Assembly (NCBI RefSeq): GCF_900102515.1
Contig: NZ_FMVS01000011.1
Location: forward strand, 1 to 64,000
Source: Butyrivibrio sp. INlla14
GTDB lineage: Bacteria; Bacillota; Clostridia; Lachnospirales; Lachnospiraceae
Direction: 5' to 3'
DNA: 64,000 bases
The notes below the pieces were generated by a model. The model did not search any database. It was not told the origin of the DNA and was given only the letters and a program-made list of their open reading frames with translations. The position numbers and the translations under genes are program-made. Each line of letters begins with the position of its first letter. The stretch's first letter is position 1. Shown one piece after another: positions 53,658-62,838 of the stretch.

Positions 53658-55448
53658 TCATTTATTAGCAGCAATAAACTCCGCTATCTTAATGCCGTCC
53701 ATGGCAGCAGACATGATTCCTCCAGCGTAGCCAGCGCCCTCTCCGCATGGATAGAGGCCTCTTACATTTACTGACTGACAGGATTCATCTCTGTTAATCC
53801 TGACTGGTGAGGAAGTTCTTGATTCAACGCCTGAAACAAGAGCTCCATCACTATTGTAGCCCTTGATGATTCTTCCAAACTTCTCCATTCCTTCTACAAA
53901 GGCTTGATTTAAGTCATCTGGAAGGATTGTATGAACATCAGCAAAAACGTAATCGCCGCACATGTTTGGGGTGTTTTTCTTTTGATCTACAGCGCTGATA
54001 ATACCAGTATTTTTCTGCATTTCTGCAGATATATCACCAGATGAAACAGCTTCACTTAAATCATTGACCAGAGCCTTTTTAAAGTCCCCATAATACTCAA
54101 CAGGGATTTTGCCCTGTCCAAGTTCAAAGGCCTTTCTCTCAAGCTTTCTCTGGAACTCAACTCCTGACAGAACATCATCAGAGCCAAAGTCCTTGGGATC
54201 AACAGTAATGATAATGGCAGAATTGGCGTTCTTGCCATCACGCCTACTATAGCTCATGCCATTAACTGCAAGCATGCCTTCCTCAGAGGATGCGTTAACA
54301 ACAAATCCGCCAGGGCACATACAAAAAGAGTAAACTCCGCGGCCAGAATCTGTTGTAGCCGTTAGCTTATATGGAGCTGGTGGAAGACCTGCAGGTCTTT
54401 CTGCCCCGTACTGTGATAGATTTATAAGTTCCTGAGGATGTTCTACTCTAAAGCCAACAGCAAAGGGCTTGGGAGACATGTCTATCTTTTTATCCCTGAG
54501 CATATAGAAGGTATCCCTTGCGCTGTGTCCAATAGCCAGAACTACATCGTCGCAGTCAATTCTATGTTCAAACTCCCTGTCTGATCCAGGCTCATTAGTA
54601 GCCTTGTCTGCTTCATCTTTATAAAGAACAGCTCTAACCTGGCCATTCTCAGTAATAATATCTGTAACCTGTGAGTTAAACTTAACATCACCGCCCCAGG
54701 CAATTATCTGCTGTCTCATATTCCTTACTACGTTTCTTAGAATATCAGTGCCTATATGGGGCTTTGCTTCATACAGGATGTCTTCATTGGCGCCATTTTC
54801 AACGAAAATGTTAAGAGCTGCCCTCCCGCGGCCATCCTTATCTTTTACCATAGTGTTGAGTTTACCGTCTGAAAAAGTACCAGCTCCGCCTTCTCCAAAC
54901 TGAACGTTGGTTCTGGTATCAAGCCTTCCGTTCTTCCAGAAATCTTCTACGCTTCTTGTTCTCTCATCAACATCAGCACCACGCTCAAGAATTATAGGCT
55001 TATAGCCATTCTGCGCCAGCATATAGCCGCAAAACAGCCCCGCTGGGCCTGCGCCAACAATCACAATCCGGCTGTCTTTCTTATCATCTGCATTATTATC
55101 CGCAGGAATACTTGAATTTATGCTATCATCAAGAGCCTTTCTTCTGGCTAAAACCTGCTCATCAAAGCTATATTTATGAACGTCCACCACAGAAACATTC
55201 TTGTCTCTGCACTTTTTGACTACCTTGCCCTCATCTAACCCCTTAAGAGATACATCAACCATGTAGATATGAAATATCTCGGGCTTTTTGCGGGCGTCTA
55301 TAGAGTGTCTTATTATTTCAAATTCGCTTATGTTACTTACATCAACATGAAGGATCTTGCATACCTTCTTTTGAAGATTAGTCTTAATTTCCTGACTGGT
55401 ATGCTCTTTCCCATCATGCTGAAACTTAATCTGATTAATTCTTATCAT
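53658..55448 (-). CDS. FAD-dependent dehydrogenase (COG2509-like)
   Basis: A 596-residue cytoplasmic flavoprotein. The N-terminal segment of about 100 residues (RINQIKF, HSIDARKKPEIFHIYMVDV) is the usual extension of this family. The FAD fold begins at IVIVGAGPAGLFCGYML (about 127-143). FGEGGAGTFSDGKLNT and the C-terminal GLYPCGEGAGYAGGIMSAAMDG are hallmarks of the COG2509 dehydrogenases. Substrate unknown. It follows the BaiN-like gene by 33 bases. Confidence 0.85.
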   Translation of the reverse strand: MIRINQIKFQHDGKEHTSQEIKTNLQKKVCKILHVDVSNISEFEIIRHSIDARKKPEIFHIYMVDVSLKGLDEGKVVKKCRDKNVSVVDVHKYSFDEQVLARRKALDDSINSSIPADNNADDKKDSRIVIVGAGPAGLFCGYMLAQNGYKPIILERGADVDERTRSVEDFWKNGRLDTRTNVQFGEGGAGTFSDGKLNTMVKDKDGRGRAALNIFVENGANEDILYEAKPHIGTDILRNVVRNMRQQIIAWGGDVKFNSQVTDIITENGQVRAVLYKDEADKATNEPGSDREFEHRIDCDDVVLAIGHSARDTFYMLRDKKIDMSPKPFAVGFRVEHPQELINLSQYGAERPAGLPPAPYKLTATTDSGRGVYSFCMCPGGFVVNASSEEGMLAVNGMSYSRRDGKNANSAIIITVDPKDFGSDDVLSGVEFQRKLERKAFELGQGKIPVEYYGDFKKALVNDLSEAVSSGDISAEMQKNTGIISAVDQKKNTPNMCGDYVFADVHTILPDDLNQAFVEGMEKFGRIIKGYNSDGALVSGVESRTSSPVRINRDESCQSVNVRGLYPCGEGAGYAGGIMSAAMDGIKIAEFIAANK

Positions 55449-55481
55449 TTAAATCACCAAAATATTATCAACGTACCAGAT

Positions 55482-56714
55482 TTATAATGAAGCCACAGTT
55501 CCGGCAATAGATCCTGATGTGAATGCCCACTGAAGGTTATAGCCGCCGCACCTTCCATCAACATCGGCAAGCTCTCCTATTACAAAGACGCCGCTGTGAC
55601 CATTTACAGTCATATCATCCTTGATATCTCCAAGGCTCACACCTCCAGAAGTAACCTGGGCAGCCTGGTATCCAAAGCTATCAGCTATCCGTATTTTAAG
55701 GCCCCTATAGCTGTCGAATATACTCCTGACCATACTCTCAGAGATATTCTTCATCTTCATTGAAGAGCCCATCTTCATACGTCTTATTATCATATCGTTG
55801 ATATTGCTGTTGCATAGGCCATTTAAAAACTCCTTAAGAGTCCTTTCATCCCTAAGACGCAGCATCTCATCCTCAAGACTTTTATAATCCTCGTCATCGT
55901 AATCAGGAAAGAAATTCACGCAGGCATATATAGGCTTTTTCTCATCTACAAACTTGATAACCTTACTGCTGGCCTGCATTACAGGAATTCCAGATATTCC
56001 ATCCTTGGTAAACTGCACTTCTCCATATTCAGAGCAAAGCACCTCTCCGCCAAGAGTAAAAGAAACCTCGGCTGTGCAGCGCACACCAGCTTCCGGCATA
56101 ATCTCATTCTCATCAACCCTAAATCCCACAAGCGCTGGATGTGTTTCCTTAATGTTCATTCCAAGCTGCTTGCAGATATAATAACCATCTCCGGTAGACA
56201 TAGTACTCTTTGCCCCAGAAAGTGCGCCAGTTGCAAGAATTACCCTGTCTCCATCATAACTATTTAAGTTAGTTACAACTGTATAACTATCTTCATTCCC
56301 ATTAACAATAACAGACTTGACTTGCTCGCCGAAAACTACTCTTACGCCAAGCCTTTTGAGTTCATTTTCAAAGGCTGTGACCACAGTACTGGCCTGACCT
56401 GAAATAGGATAAAGATATCCATCCTCACTTTTTACAACAATTCCAAGAGATTTAAAGAAATTTATGACATCTAAAACACCATAAACAGACAACCACTCCT
56501 TCATACGCTTTTCAGCAGAGAGGTTATACATTTTCTCATTCATTTCAAGATTAGACAAATTACATCTTCCATTACCTGTCATGGAAAGCTTTTTTCCAAG
56601 AGATGAATTTTTCTCTATTAAGGTAACATCAGCGCCGTTTCTTGCGGCATAGATTGCGGCACACATTCCAGCAGGGCCGCCTCCTGCAATAACAATTTTC
56701 CTAGCCAAGATCAT
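55482..56714 (-). CDS. BaiN/HI0933-type NAD(P)/FAD-dependent oxidoreductase
   Basis: A 410-residue flavoprotein with FAD-binding IVIAGGGPAGMCAAIYAA (GGGPAG at 11-16), the family loop KLSMTGNGRCNLSN, and a C-terminal GGVSLGDIKD and GGYNLQWAFTSG. This family includes BaiN, proposed to act in bile-acid dehydroxylation, but many clostridia without that pathway carry it. The start overlaps the flippase stop by four bases (ATGA); the ribosome site is weak, so coupling is likely. Confidence 0.88.
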   Translation of the reverse strand: MILARKIVIAGGGPAGMCAAIYAARNGADVTLIEKNSSLGKKLSMTGNGRCNLSNLEMNEKMYNLSAEKRMKEWLSVYGVLDVINFFKSLGIVVKSEDGYLYPISGQASTVVTAFENELKRLGVRVVFGEQVKSVIVNGNEDSYTVVTNLNSYDGDRVILATGALSGAKSTMSTGDGYYICKQLGMNIKETHPALVGFRVDENEIMPEAGVRCTAEVSFTLGGEVLCSEYGEVQFTKDGISGIPVMQASSKVIKFVDEKKPIYACVNFFPDYDDEDYKSLEDEMLRLRDERTLKEFLNGLCNSNINDMIIRRMKMGSSMKMKNISESMVRSIFDSYRGLKIRIADSFGYQAAQVTSGGVSLGDIKDDMTVNGHSGVFVIGELADVDGRCGGYNLQWAFTSGSIAGTVASL

Positions 56715-58351
56715 TCCTCATAATACTTATCGTGCTGAATTCTGGAAGAAAAGCCCATAAGGAACTTACCCATAGGAATTTTCTCAAGTTCAGATGTCCT
56801 GATACCTCTAAGCACGATCAGCAAAACAATATATACAATTACATAGACGACAAGCCCCAATATAAGAGTAAGTACCTCGCCGATATAGGCAGCAAGGAGT
56901 TTATTCTCCGCAAGGAGCACAAGTCCGGTAAGAGCTGAAGCAGCAAGAGGGATTCCTACATTTCCAAGCAGATTGCTGCGAAGTTTCAGCATTTTAAGGA
57001 CCATAAAAATACAAATTATATCATATACTGCAAAACCTGCAATTTCAGCCATTACAACGCCCTTAAGTTCCCAGTTAAGTGCAAGGACCAAAAGAAGCAT
57101 AAGCCCAAGATGAACAGCCCAGGCTATAGATATATTCACAACAAGAAGAAGGCTCTTACCCATGTGGTTTAAAAGCCAGGAAATAAATATCCCAAGTGAT
57201 AGGAAAAACAGCATTATCGCTCCAAGCTGAAACAGTCCGCTTACCTGCTCATTACTCTTTCCAAAAATAGTTATCTGGATCATATCTGATGAAACAAATA
57301 AAGCTGTTGCAACTGGTGCAAGAACTATATATGTAAAGTGAAGAAACCTCTTAAGCCTGTCTCTTGCTCCCTCAAGTTCATCTCTTTCTATTCTGGCCAT
57401 TACCTTATTCCACATTTTTATAAATGGAAGGCAGCACAGGAAAGACAGCATTATGACAAAAGAAACAACTCTGCCATTGTAGGCTCCATAAATAGCTATC
57501 ATATCTCTGGAATTTCCGTTCTTCATCTGAATAAGGTTATAAATTATATTATCTACAAGGCACATCAGAACCGGTGAAGCATACAAATAAAGAATTGGTC
57601 TAATTCCCTTGTAAACATCATTCTTATTATCAAGATACCTTGAAGCACCATTTTTTACAATTTCAGCTATCTCTTTTTTGCGAAGCTCATAGCTTACAAA
57701 AATCTGAACAAAGCCAGCCAAAGAGCCGACTAAAAGCCCTATCATCATACCTGATGCACCATAGATTGCGCTGTACTCATCCCCGTGGAACAGCTCATTG
57801 ACCTTTTTGCCATAGCTATACATAATTCCAGAGATAATGCCACCAGATATAAAAGAAGACACACTGATCAAAAGATCCGCTATAACTATAGGCCTGGTAT
57901 AGCCCAGCCCCTGCAGATATCCCCTTATGACGCCCTGAGAGCACATAAAGAAAAGGCTGATTGCTACAATGATGAGCTGAAAATATACCTTACCAGCTCC
58001 TAAAAGGTTCCTTGCTATATAATAGCTGCCAAAACCAATACCAAGCGATAAAATCAGGCCAATTGCACAAAAAAGCCTAAGAGATTTGACCATATTGGCC
58101 TGAGCATTTAAAAACTGGCTTCTTCTTGCTCTTAATCTGACCATGATATAGACAGATTTCTGAACTGCCAGGATAAATGAAATATACAGTAAATAATACA
58201 AAGCTGAAGGCCCGGAACAAAAACCTGCCCCCATATCCCCAAATATCCTTACTGAAATCATGTTATAAAACATCATTATTATGATAGACCAAAAAACTGC
58301 AGAAGTCAGAATATCTGGCCTGATGCGCTTTTCCTCAGCATAACTTTTCAT
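56711..58351 (-). CDS. MOP-superfamily lipid flippase-like membrane protein (SpoVB/MurJ type)
   Basis: A 546-residue polytopic protein with about fourteen membrane segments. RGYLQGLGYTRPIVIADLL matches the repeated motif of SpoVB/polysaccharide flippases. The likely role is transport of a lipid-linked sugar or wall precursor across the membrane. I start at MKSYAEEKR, seven bases after GGGAG; an in-frame start at 58393 would overlap ybeY. It lies 22 bases after ybeY and overlaps the flavoprotein gene. Confidence 0.85.
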   Translation of the reverse strand: MKSYAEEKRIRPDILTSAVFWSIIIMMFYNMISVRIFGDMGAGFCSGPSALYYLLYISFILAVQKSVYIMVRLRARRSQFLNAQANMVKSLRLFCAIGLILSLGIGFGSYYIARNLLGAGKVYFQLIIVAISLFFMCSQGVIRGYLQGLGYTRPIVIADLLISVSSFISGGIISGIMYSYGKKVNELFHGDEYSAIYGASGMMIGLLVGSLAGFVQIFVSYELRKKEIAEIVKNGASRYLDNKNDVYKGIRPILYLYASPVLMCLVDNIIYNLIQMKNGNSRDMIAIYGAYNGRVVSFVIMLSFLCCLPFIKMWNKVMARIERDELEGARDRLKRFLHFTYIVLAPVATALFVSSDMIQITIFGKSNEQVSGLFQLGAIMLFFLSLGIFISWLLNHMGKSLLLVVNISIAWAVHLGLMLLLVLALNWELKGVVMAEIAGFAVYDIICIFMVLKMLKLRSNLLGNVGIPLAASALTGLVLLAENKLLAAYIGEVLTLILGLVVYVIVYIVLLIVLRGIRTSELEKIPMGKFLMGFSSRIQHDKYYEE

Positions 58352-58373
58352 ACAGTTTCTCCCAAAACAAAAC

Positions 58374-58877
58374 TTAATCTCTTGTAATTCCAAGACTGTT
58401 TAATACTTCATTTTGCTTGCTCTCCATAACTGCAGCCTCATCCTCCTCCATGTGGTCATAACCGCATAAATGAAGCATACTGTGAGCAACCAAAAATGCA
58501 AATTCTCTTTTCTCTGAGTGTCCGTACTCAAGAGCCTGAGACCTTACTCTATTCTCGTTTATTACAATATCCCCAAAACTGATATTTCCTGTGTCAGGAT
58601 CCAAAAGATCTACCTTCTGCTCCCCTTCTATCACGGAAAAATCCCCAGGTTCATCGTAACTTATGGTTGGAAAAGATAAAACGTCTGTAGGCTTATCTAT
58701 ATTCCTAAACTCTTTATTTATTTCATGAATGCCATCATCATCTGTGATTGTAAGGCTTATTTCAACATTGTAGGAGCAGTTTTCTGACTTTAAAACAGCC
58801 TCTGCAACGCTTCTGGCAAGCTCCTCAATATCAAAATCAAACTTGGCTCCAGTTTCATTTTCAACGTAAAAAGTCAT
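58374..58877 (-). CDS. ybeY: rRNA maturation endonuclease YbeY
   Basis: A zinc endoribonuclease for 16S rRNA 3'-end maturation and ribosome quality control. The 167-residue protein has the metal site HSMLHLCGYDH with His132, His136 and His142, and the substrate Arg in KEFRNIDKPTDVLSFP. GGAG lies nine bases before ATG. It overlaps the PgpH-like gene by 17 bases, in the conserved phoH-(pgpH)-ybeY order. Confidence 0.96.
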   Translation of the reverse strand: MTFYVENETGAKFDFDIEELARSVAEAVLKSENCSYNVEISLTITDDDGIHEINKEFRNIDKPTDVLSFPTISYDEPGDFSVIEGEQKVDLLDPDTGNISFGDIVINENRVRSQALEYGHSEKREFAFLVAHSMLHLCGYDHMEEDEAAVMESKQNEVLNSLGITRD

Positions 58878-60072
58878 AGTAGAGCTTCTCCTTTTTTAGT
58901 ATCTTGCGCATCTGATCATATTCTCTGAAGGTAACATCACAGTTCTTTAGTTCACCTTCATCTTCCTTCTTATCAAATATTTTGTCAATCAACTGGTCAT
59001 AGTCAATCTTCATGTCCTTGTTTTTTGCCAAAAGATACATGATAGAAGCTATAACTGTCTCTGAGAGGTTGATAGTCAGAGCTTCCTTGGACTTAATCTT
59101 AGTGCTCTTTGGGTCAATATACTCGTGAAGAAGCTCAATAGCTTCCTTGGGAAATTTGTTGTCCTCATAAAAATGCTTAACATCTTCCCACTGACTCTTG
59201 CCTTCAAGAATACCTATCCTGTGGTAATATGAGCAGTTTTTAACTGCTCTGTCGTTAAAGCCAAGGCCCAATGCAATCCTCTCTGAGAGATATGCTGTAT
59301 GGATAGCCCTGAAATACTCGTCCTTATCCATCTCTTTTAACCTGATCAAAAGAGGAAACTCTGTATCATTAATATCCATATACATGTCGTTAGATTTTCT
59401 GATAATATACACTCCAAAAATATTAAGAAAAATAAGAAGAATGATCAGATTAAGCATAAGGTTCAGAATAGGAAGTATCAAAAGATTGATAGAAAGAGTC
59501 CTGTTCTGAAAAAGGACACTAAATGCAATGAGAAGAAGTGCCTGCATCATAAGTGAAATAGCTGTCGGATAGCCAATAGAGGTATTTTCCTTGAGGTCTC
59601 TAAAAAGTGCCAGTGCTACAGCTCCTGCAATAACATACATAAAGGCAACTCCAAAATTGCCATTTTCCTCAAGCATTACTGAAATGCAAACAAGGCCTGT
59701 TCCAGAAACAAGCCCAATTTCGGTGTTTGAAAAAAGACCAAGTATCACAAAAAAGGACATATAGGGCCAAAACTGATCTGGCACAAGTCCAAATAAACAG
59801 GCCAGCACAACAAAGGCTGCATAAACAATAATAAATCTGTTTCTATGGTAGAAGTTATCGTAAGAAAAACCTTCACTGCCTCTTCCATAGGCATCAAATA
59901 ACATGAATATTACAGTTCCTGTGACTATTAGAGAAACAATAGTGTTTCGAAGAATAGCTTCATAGCTCTTTCCTGTAAAAAATGAAAAGGCAAAGACGCT
60001 AAGTCCTGTAAAAAGAAAAAGACAACCGTATAATAATTTATGCTTTAAGTCTATTTTCTGCTCACTTTCCAT
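58861..60072 (-). CDS. PgpH-like membrane protein with degenerate HD domain
   Basis: A 403-residue protein in the place where firmicutes carry pgpH (yqfF), the c-di-AMP phosphodiesterase. The membrane part has about seven to eight segments (about 12-225), followed by a cytoplasmic HD-like domain (about 245-400). Typical PgpH has 700-800 residues, with a large extracellular domain before the membrane helices, absent here. The HD site is altered: His258 (HTAYLSE) stays, but the HD pair is His284-Arg285 (YYHRIG) and the later metal Asp is Glu338 (LSETVIA). The C-terminal GELKNCDVTFREYDQMRKIL is still recognisable PgpH. It is probably a sensor or scaffold rather than a phosphodiesterase. It overlaps phoH and ybeY. 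Confidence 0.8.
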   Translation of the reverse strand: MESEQKIDLKHKLLYGCLFLFTGLSVFAFSFFTGKSYEAILRNTIVSLIVTGTVIFMLFDAYGRGSEGFSYDNFYHRNRFIIVYAAFVVLACLFGLVPDQFWPYMSFFVILGLFSNTEIGLVSGTGLVCISVMLEENGNFGVAFMYVIAGAVALALFRDLKENTSIGYPTAISLMMQALLLIAFSVLFQNRTLSINLLILPILNLMLNLIILLIFLNIFGVYIIRKSNDMYMDINDTEFPLLIRLKEMDKDEYFRAIHTAYLSERIALGLGFNDRAVKNCSYYHRIGILEGKSQWEDVKHFYEDNKFPKEAIELLHEYIDPKSTKIKSKEALTINLSETVIASIMYLLAKNKDMKIDYDQLIDKIFDKKEDEGELKNCDVTFREYDQMRKILKKEKLYYDFLR

Positions 60073-61105
60073 CCCTAGATCTTCTCTCCAATTTCTGAAT
60101 AGATTTCTTCTTTTCTTTGTTTATACTCTTCTTTTCGTAGTCTTCGTATGCCTTTACAATCTTTTGAACAAGTGGATGTCTTACAACATCACTGCTTGTA
60201 AGTGTGCAAAAGGCGATATCATCTATTCCCTTAAGAACATTCTGGGCTATATCAAGACCTGACTTGGCATCAGGCGCAAGGTCTTTTTGAGAAGCATCAC
60301 CAGTTATGATGACCTTTGAGCCAAAGCCAATTCTTGTTAGAAACATCTTCATCTGGGCAGGTGTTGTATTCTGCGCCTCATCAAGAATTATAAAAGCGTT
60401 ATCCAGAGTACGCCCTCTCATATAAGCAAGAGGAGCAACTTCAATAAGGCCTTTTTCCATGTTCTTTATAAAGTTCTCCGTACCCATTATCTGATAAAGA
60501 GCGTCATATAACGGTCTTAAATAAGGGTCAACCTTACTCTGAAGATCTCCAGGCAAAAATCCTAGCTTCTCGCCAGCTTCTATAGCAGGTCTTGTCAAAA
60601 TGATCCTGCTGACTTCTTCTCTCTGAAAAGCAGTGATTGCCATAGCCATGGCAAGATAAGTCTTACCTGTTCCTGCAGGTCCCAGACCAAAAACGATCAT
60701 TTTATTTCTGATGGCATCTATATATTTCTTTTGTCCAAGAGTCTTGGGTTTAATGGGCTTACCAGAAATTGTATGACAAATAACGTCCCTGTCTATATCT
60801 ACAAGAACGTTATCACTTATCTTTTCCGTTTCTCTGGTATCATCTTCCTTGAGAGATATAGCGTAGTCTACGCTCTGCTCCTCAATACTTGTCCCTCGTC
60901 TTGAGAGCTGAACAAGCTCTCTTATGATTCCAGAAGCCTTTCTGGCCCCTTCCTTGTCTCCAATAATGTGAAGTTCCCCATTTCTGTCTATTATCTCCAC
61001 ATGGAGACTTTTCTCTATCTTCCTGATATAGCTATCATTGCCGCCAAAGATATTTCTCTCATCCTCAGCTGTTAAAGATAGAGATAATTCTGTAATCTCA
61101 CTCAT
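60062..61105 (-). CDS. phoH: PhoH-family ATPase
   Basis: A 347-residue RNA-associated P-loop ATPase. An N-terminal KH-like domain (about 20-90) is followed by Walker A GLGPAGTGKT, the PhoH motif RPAIEAGEKLGFLPGDL, Walker B FIILDEAQN and the GDASQKDL sensor. I start at the second ATG (MSEITEL), six bases after GGGGA; an ATG two codons earlier directly follows the site. It lies between rlmH and the PgpH-like gene, the conserved clostridial order. Confidence 0.93.
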   Translation of the reverse strand: MSEITELSLSLTAEDERNIFGGNDSYIRKIEKSLHVEIIDRNGELHIIGDKEGARKASGIIRELVQLSRRGTSIEEQSVDYAISLKEDDTRETEKISDNVLVDIDRDVICHTISGKPIKPKTLGQKKYIDAIRNKMIVFGLGPAGTGKTYLAMAMAITAFQREEVSRIILTRPAIEAGEKLGFLPGDLQSKVDPYLRPLYDALYQIMGTENFIKNMEKGLIEVAPLAYMRGRTLDNAFIILDEAQNTTPAQMKMFLTRIGFGSKVIITGDASQKDLAPDAKSGLDIAQNVLKGIDDIAFCTLTSSDVVRHPLVQKIVKAYEDYEKKSINKEKKKSIQKLERRSRDGK

Positions 61106-61119
61106 ATTCATTCCCCGAT

Positions 61120-61602
61120 TTATTTATGATATGGTTCTCCTCGCATAATACGATAGCCCCTGTATATCTGCTCCAGCAAAATAACTCTCATCATCTGATG
61201 AGGAAACGTCATATCTGAAAAGCTTATATGGTCGTTGCATCTTTTTAGGACATCCTCATGAAGTCCCAGCGATCCGCCAATAATAAACTGGATATGACTG
61301 ATACCCCTTACTCCCTTATCTCCTATATACTCAGAAAAGGCTTCAGAAGTATAGCGCTTTCCTCCAATAGCCAAAGCACAGACATGAGCACTTGGATCAA
61401 TATTAGAAATGATCCGGTCGCCTTCTTTTTTCTTTATCTGATCTTCTATGGCAGGAGGTGCATTATCAGGAGTCTTCTCATCCGCGACCTCAATGATATT
61501 TACTTTACAATATCTTGAAAGTCTCTTGGAATACTCCGAAATAGCATCATTCCAATATTTCTCTTTTATTTTACCAACACAAATAATACTGATATTACTC
61601 AT
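61120..61602 (-). CDS. rlmH: 23S rRNA pseudouridine-1915 N3-methyltransferase
   Basis: A SPOUT-fold methyltransferase acting on pseudouridine 1915 of 23S rRNA in the assembled ribosome. The 160-residue protein has the SAM knot FIIGGSLGLHEDV and the C-terminal LEQIYRGYRIMRGEPYHK, both diagnostic. It overlaps the MORN gene by four bases (ATGA) and lies 14 bases before phoH. Confidence 0.96.
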   Translation of the reverse strand: MSNISIICVGKIKEKYWNDAISEYSKRLSRYCKVNIIEVADEKTPDNAPPAIEDQIKKKEGDRIISNIDPSAHVCALAIGGKRYTSEAFSEYIGDKGVRGISHIQFIIGGSLGLHEDVLKRCNDHISFSDMTFPHQMMRVILLEQIYRGYRIMRGEPYHK

Positions 61603-62621
61603 TTTACAAGATTTCCACCTGAAATCATACCTGAAACACCGACATTTTTAGTCTTTTCTTCTGGCATCCACATATGATTATCGCTATTTTCCATATTAGT
61701 AAATACTGGGATATATCCCTTATTATCCTTGGATGAATTAGGGATCATCTCTAAAGTTCCCTTATAGCAATTTCCCTTCCACTCTTTTATTTCCAGGTTA
61801 TTGTTAACGGTTATAAGATACATCTCGCCATCATATAAGCCATTTGCAAAGCTTCCAATAGCATTTTGGATATAAATATCCTTGTCGTTCATATACTGCT
61901 GGTTATAGTCGTAATGCTCCTGCCCTTGTCCATTTGGAAGATCTCCTGCAAATTCTCCTGAAAACATGTGCTCTTTTACAACATTAGTATTGTAATCCGG
62001 GTAAAAAGCAAACCAGGTTCCAGCACCACTTCTTATGCCATTTGCCCATTCACCAAAATAATACTGGTTGTTGGCATAAACAGCAGCTCCATGTCCATTT
62101 GGCAGGCCCTCTTCATTAGTTTCACCGTAGTAATAGAAGTTATTTGTCCCCTTTAGTGAATATGACATAGCCTCATATCTTTCAAGATGAGCCAGATCTC
62201 TTACTGCATCGCCATTATTAGCATCCCAGTATGCAAGCATCTCAGCAAGAAAGTTTGTAGCGTTAAACGCAACATTTTTGTATTTGTCCTTGAGTACAGG
62301 TTCAGTTGTTTCATAAAAACAGTTTCCAGAAATAGAATCCTTGGCGCCTGCCTTAGTAATAGAATTTATACCTGCACTTGAACTAGAACCGGCTGTAGTA
62401 GCCAAATCCTGCGAAGTTTCTGCATTACTAGCATCAGAAGAACCATTGTCTATAGAATTCAATAGACTAGCATATTCTGTGATCTTTTCATCCAGGAGAG
62501 CTTCATCCTCCTTGTTGTTTCCACTATTACCCGCCAAAGCAAGATACAGCACCAAGATAAGGAGTATCACCCCTGCAATCCCTGCTGTAATCGCTACTTT
62601 AATCTTTTCATCTCTATCCAT
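61599..62621 (-). CDS. Membrane-anchored MORN-repeat protein
   Basis: A 340-residue protein with one N-terminal membrane helix (about 9-29), a Ser/Ala-rich linker (about 55-95) and two or three MORN-like repeats (YYYGETNEEGLPNGHGAAVY, YYFGEWANGIRSGAGTW, MFSGEFAGDLPNGQG). The C-terminal region after about 270 is not recognised. MORN repeats often bind lipid or membrane surfaces. It is the first gene of the MORN-rlmH-phoH-ybeY run, a position suggesting a role linked to envelope or ribosome homeostasis, but this is inference. GGAG lies nine bases before ATG. Confidence 0.75.
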   Translation of the reverse strand: MDRDEKIKVAITAGIAGVILLILVLYLALAGNSGNNKEDEALLDEKITEYASLLNSIDNGSSDASNAETSQDLATTAGSSSSAGINSITKAGAKDSISGNCFYETTEPVLKDKYKNVAFNATNFLAEMLAYWDANNGDAVRDLAHLERYEAMSYSLKGTNNFYYYGETNEEGLPNGHGAAVYANNQYYFGEWANGIRSGAGTWFAFYPDYNTNVVKEHMFSGEFAGDLPNGQGQEHYDYNQQYMNDKDIYIQNAIGSFANGLYDGEMYLITVNNNLEIKEWKGNCYKGTLEMIPNSSKDNKGYIPVFTNMENSDNHMWMPEEKTKNVGVSGMISGGNLVK

Positions 62622-62684
62622 TGCCTAATTCTCCAATCAAAATCCTTATAATTATATCATAGCTATATACTATAATCTTATACT

Positions 62685-62730
62685 ATCGAAAAATTCTTAA
62701 GATTTACCATCGAAATTTCTTAAGATTTTA
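62685..62730. repeat. Tandem 22-base direct repeat in promoter region of MORN-ybeY operon
   Basis: Two near-identical copies at 62685-62706 and 62709-62730, consensus ATCGAAAWTTCTTAAGATTTW, each containing the palindrome CTTAAG. They lie about 65-110 bases upstream of the MORN start, where an activator or repressor could bind on one DNA face (24-base period). Confidence 0.55.
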
Positions 62731-62788
62731 TGTATATCGCTTATTCGGATAATATCAGCCAATATAAAGTGTAAAATTGAGTGTAAAA

Positions 62789-62815
62789 AATAAGGTGCTG
62801 TAAAAGCACCTTATT
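62789..62815 (-). terminator. Terminator after glutamate synthase small subunit gene
   Basis: Perfect 10-bp stem AATAAGGTGC (62789-62798) with GCACCTTATT (62806-62815), loop of seven, followed on the minus strand by TTTTTTACAC. Confidence 0.88.
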
Positions 62816-62838
62816 CGTAAAATGGATTATATATTATT

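Noticed and set aside
52678-53661. Longer lipase-like protein beginning at 53661
   Set aside because: The extension would be translated through a strong hairpin (53584-53610) and lacks a ribosome site; its first 50 residues look non-coding.
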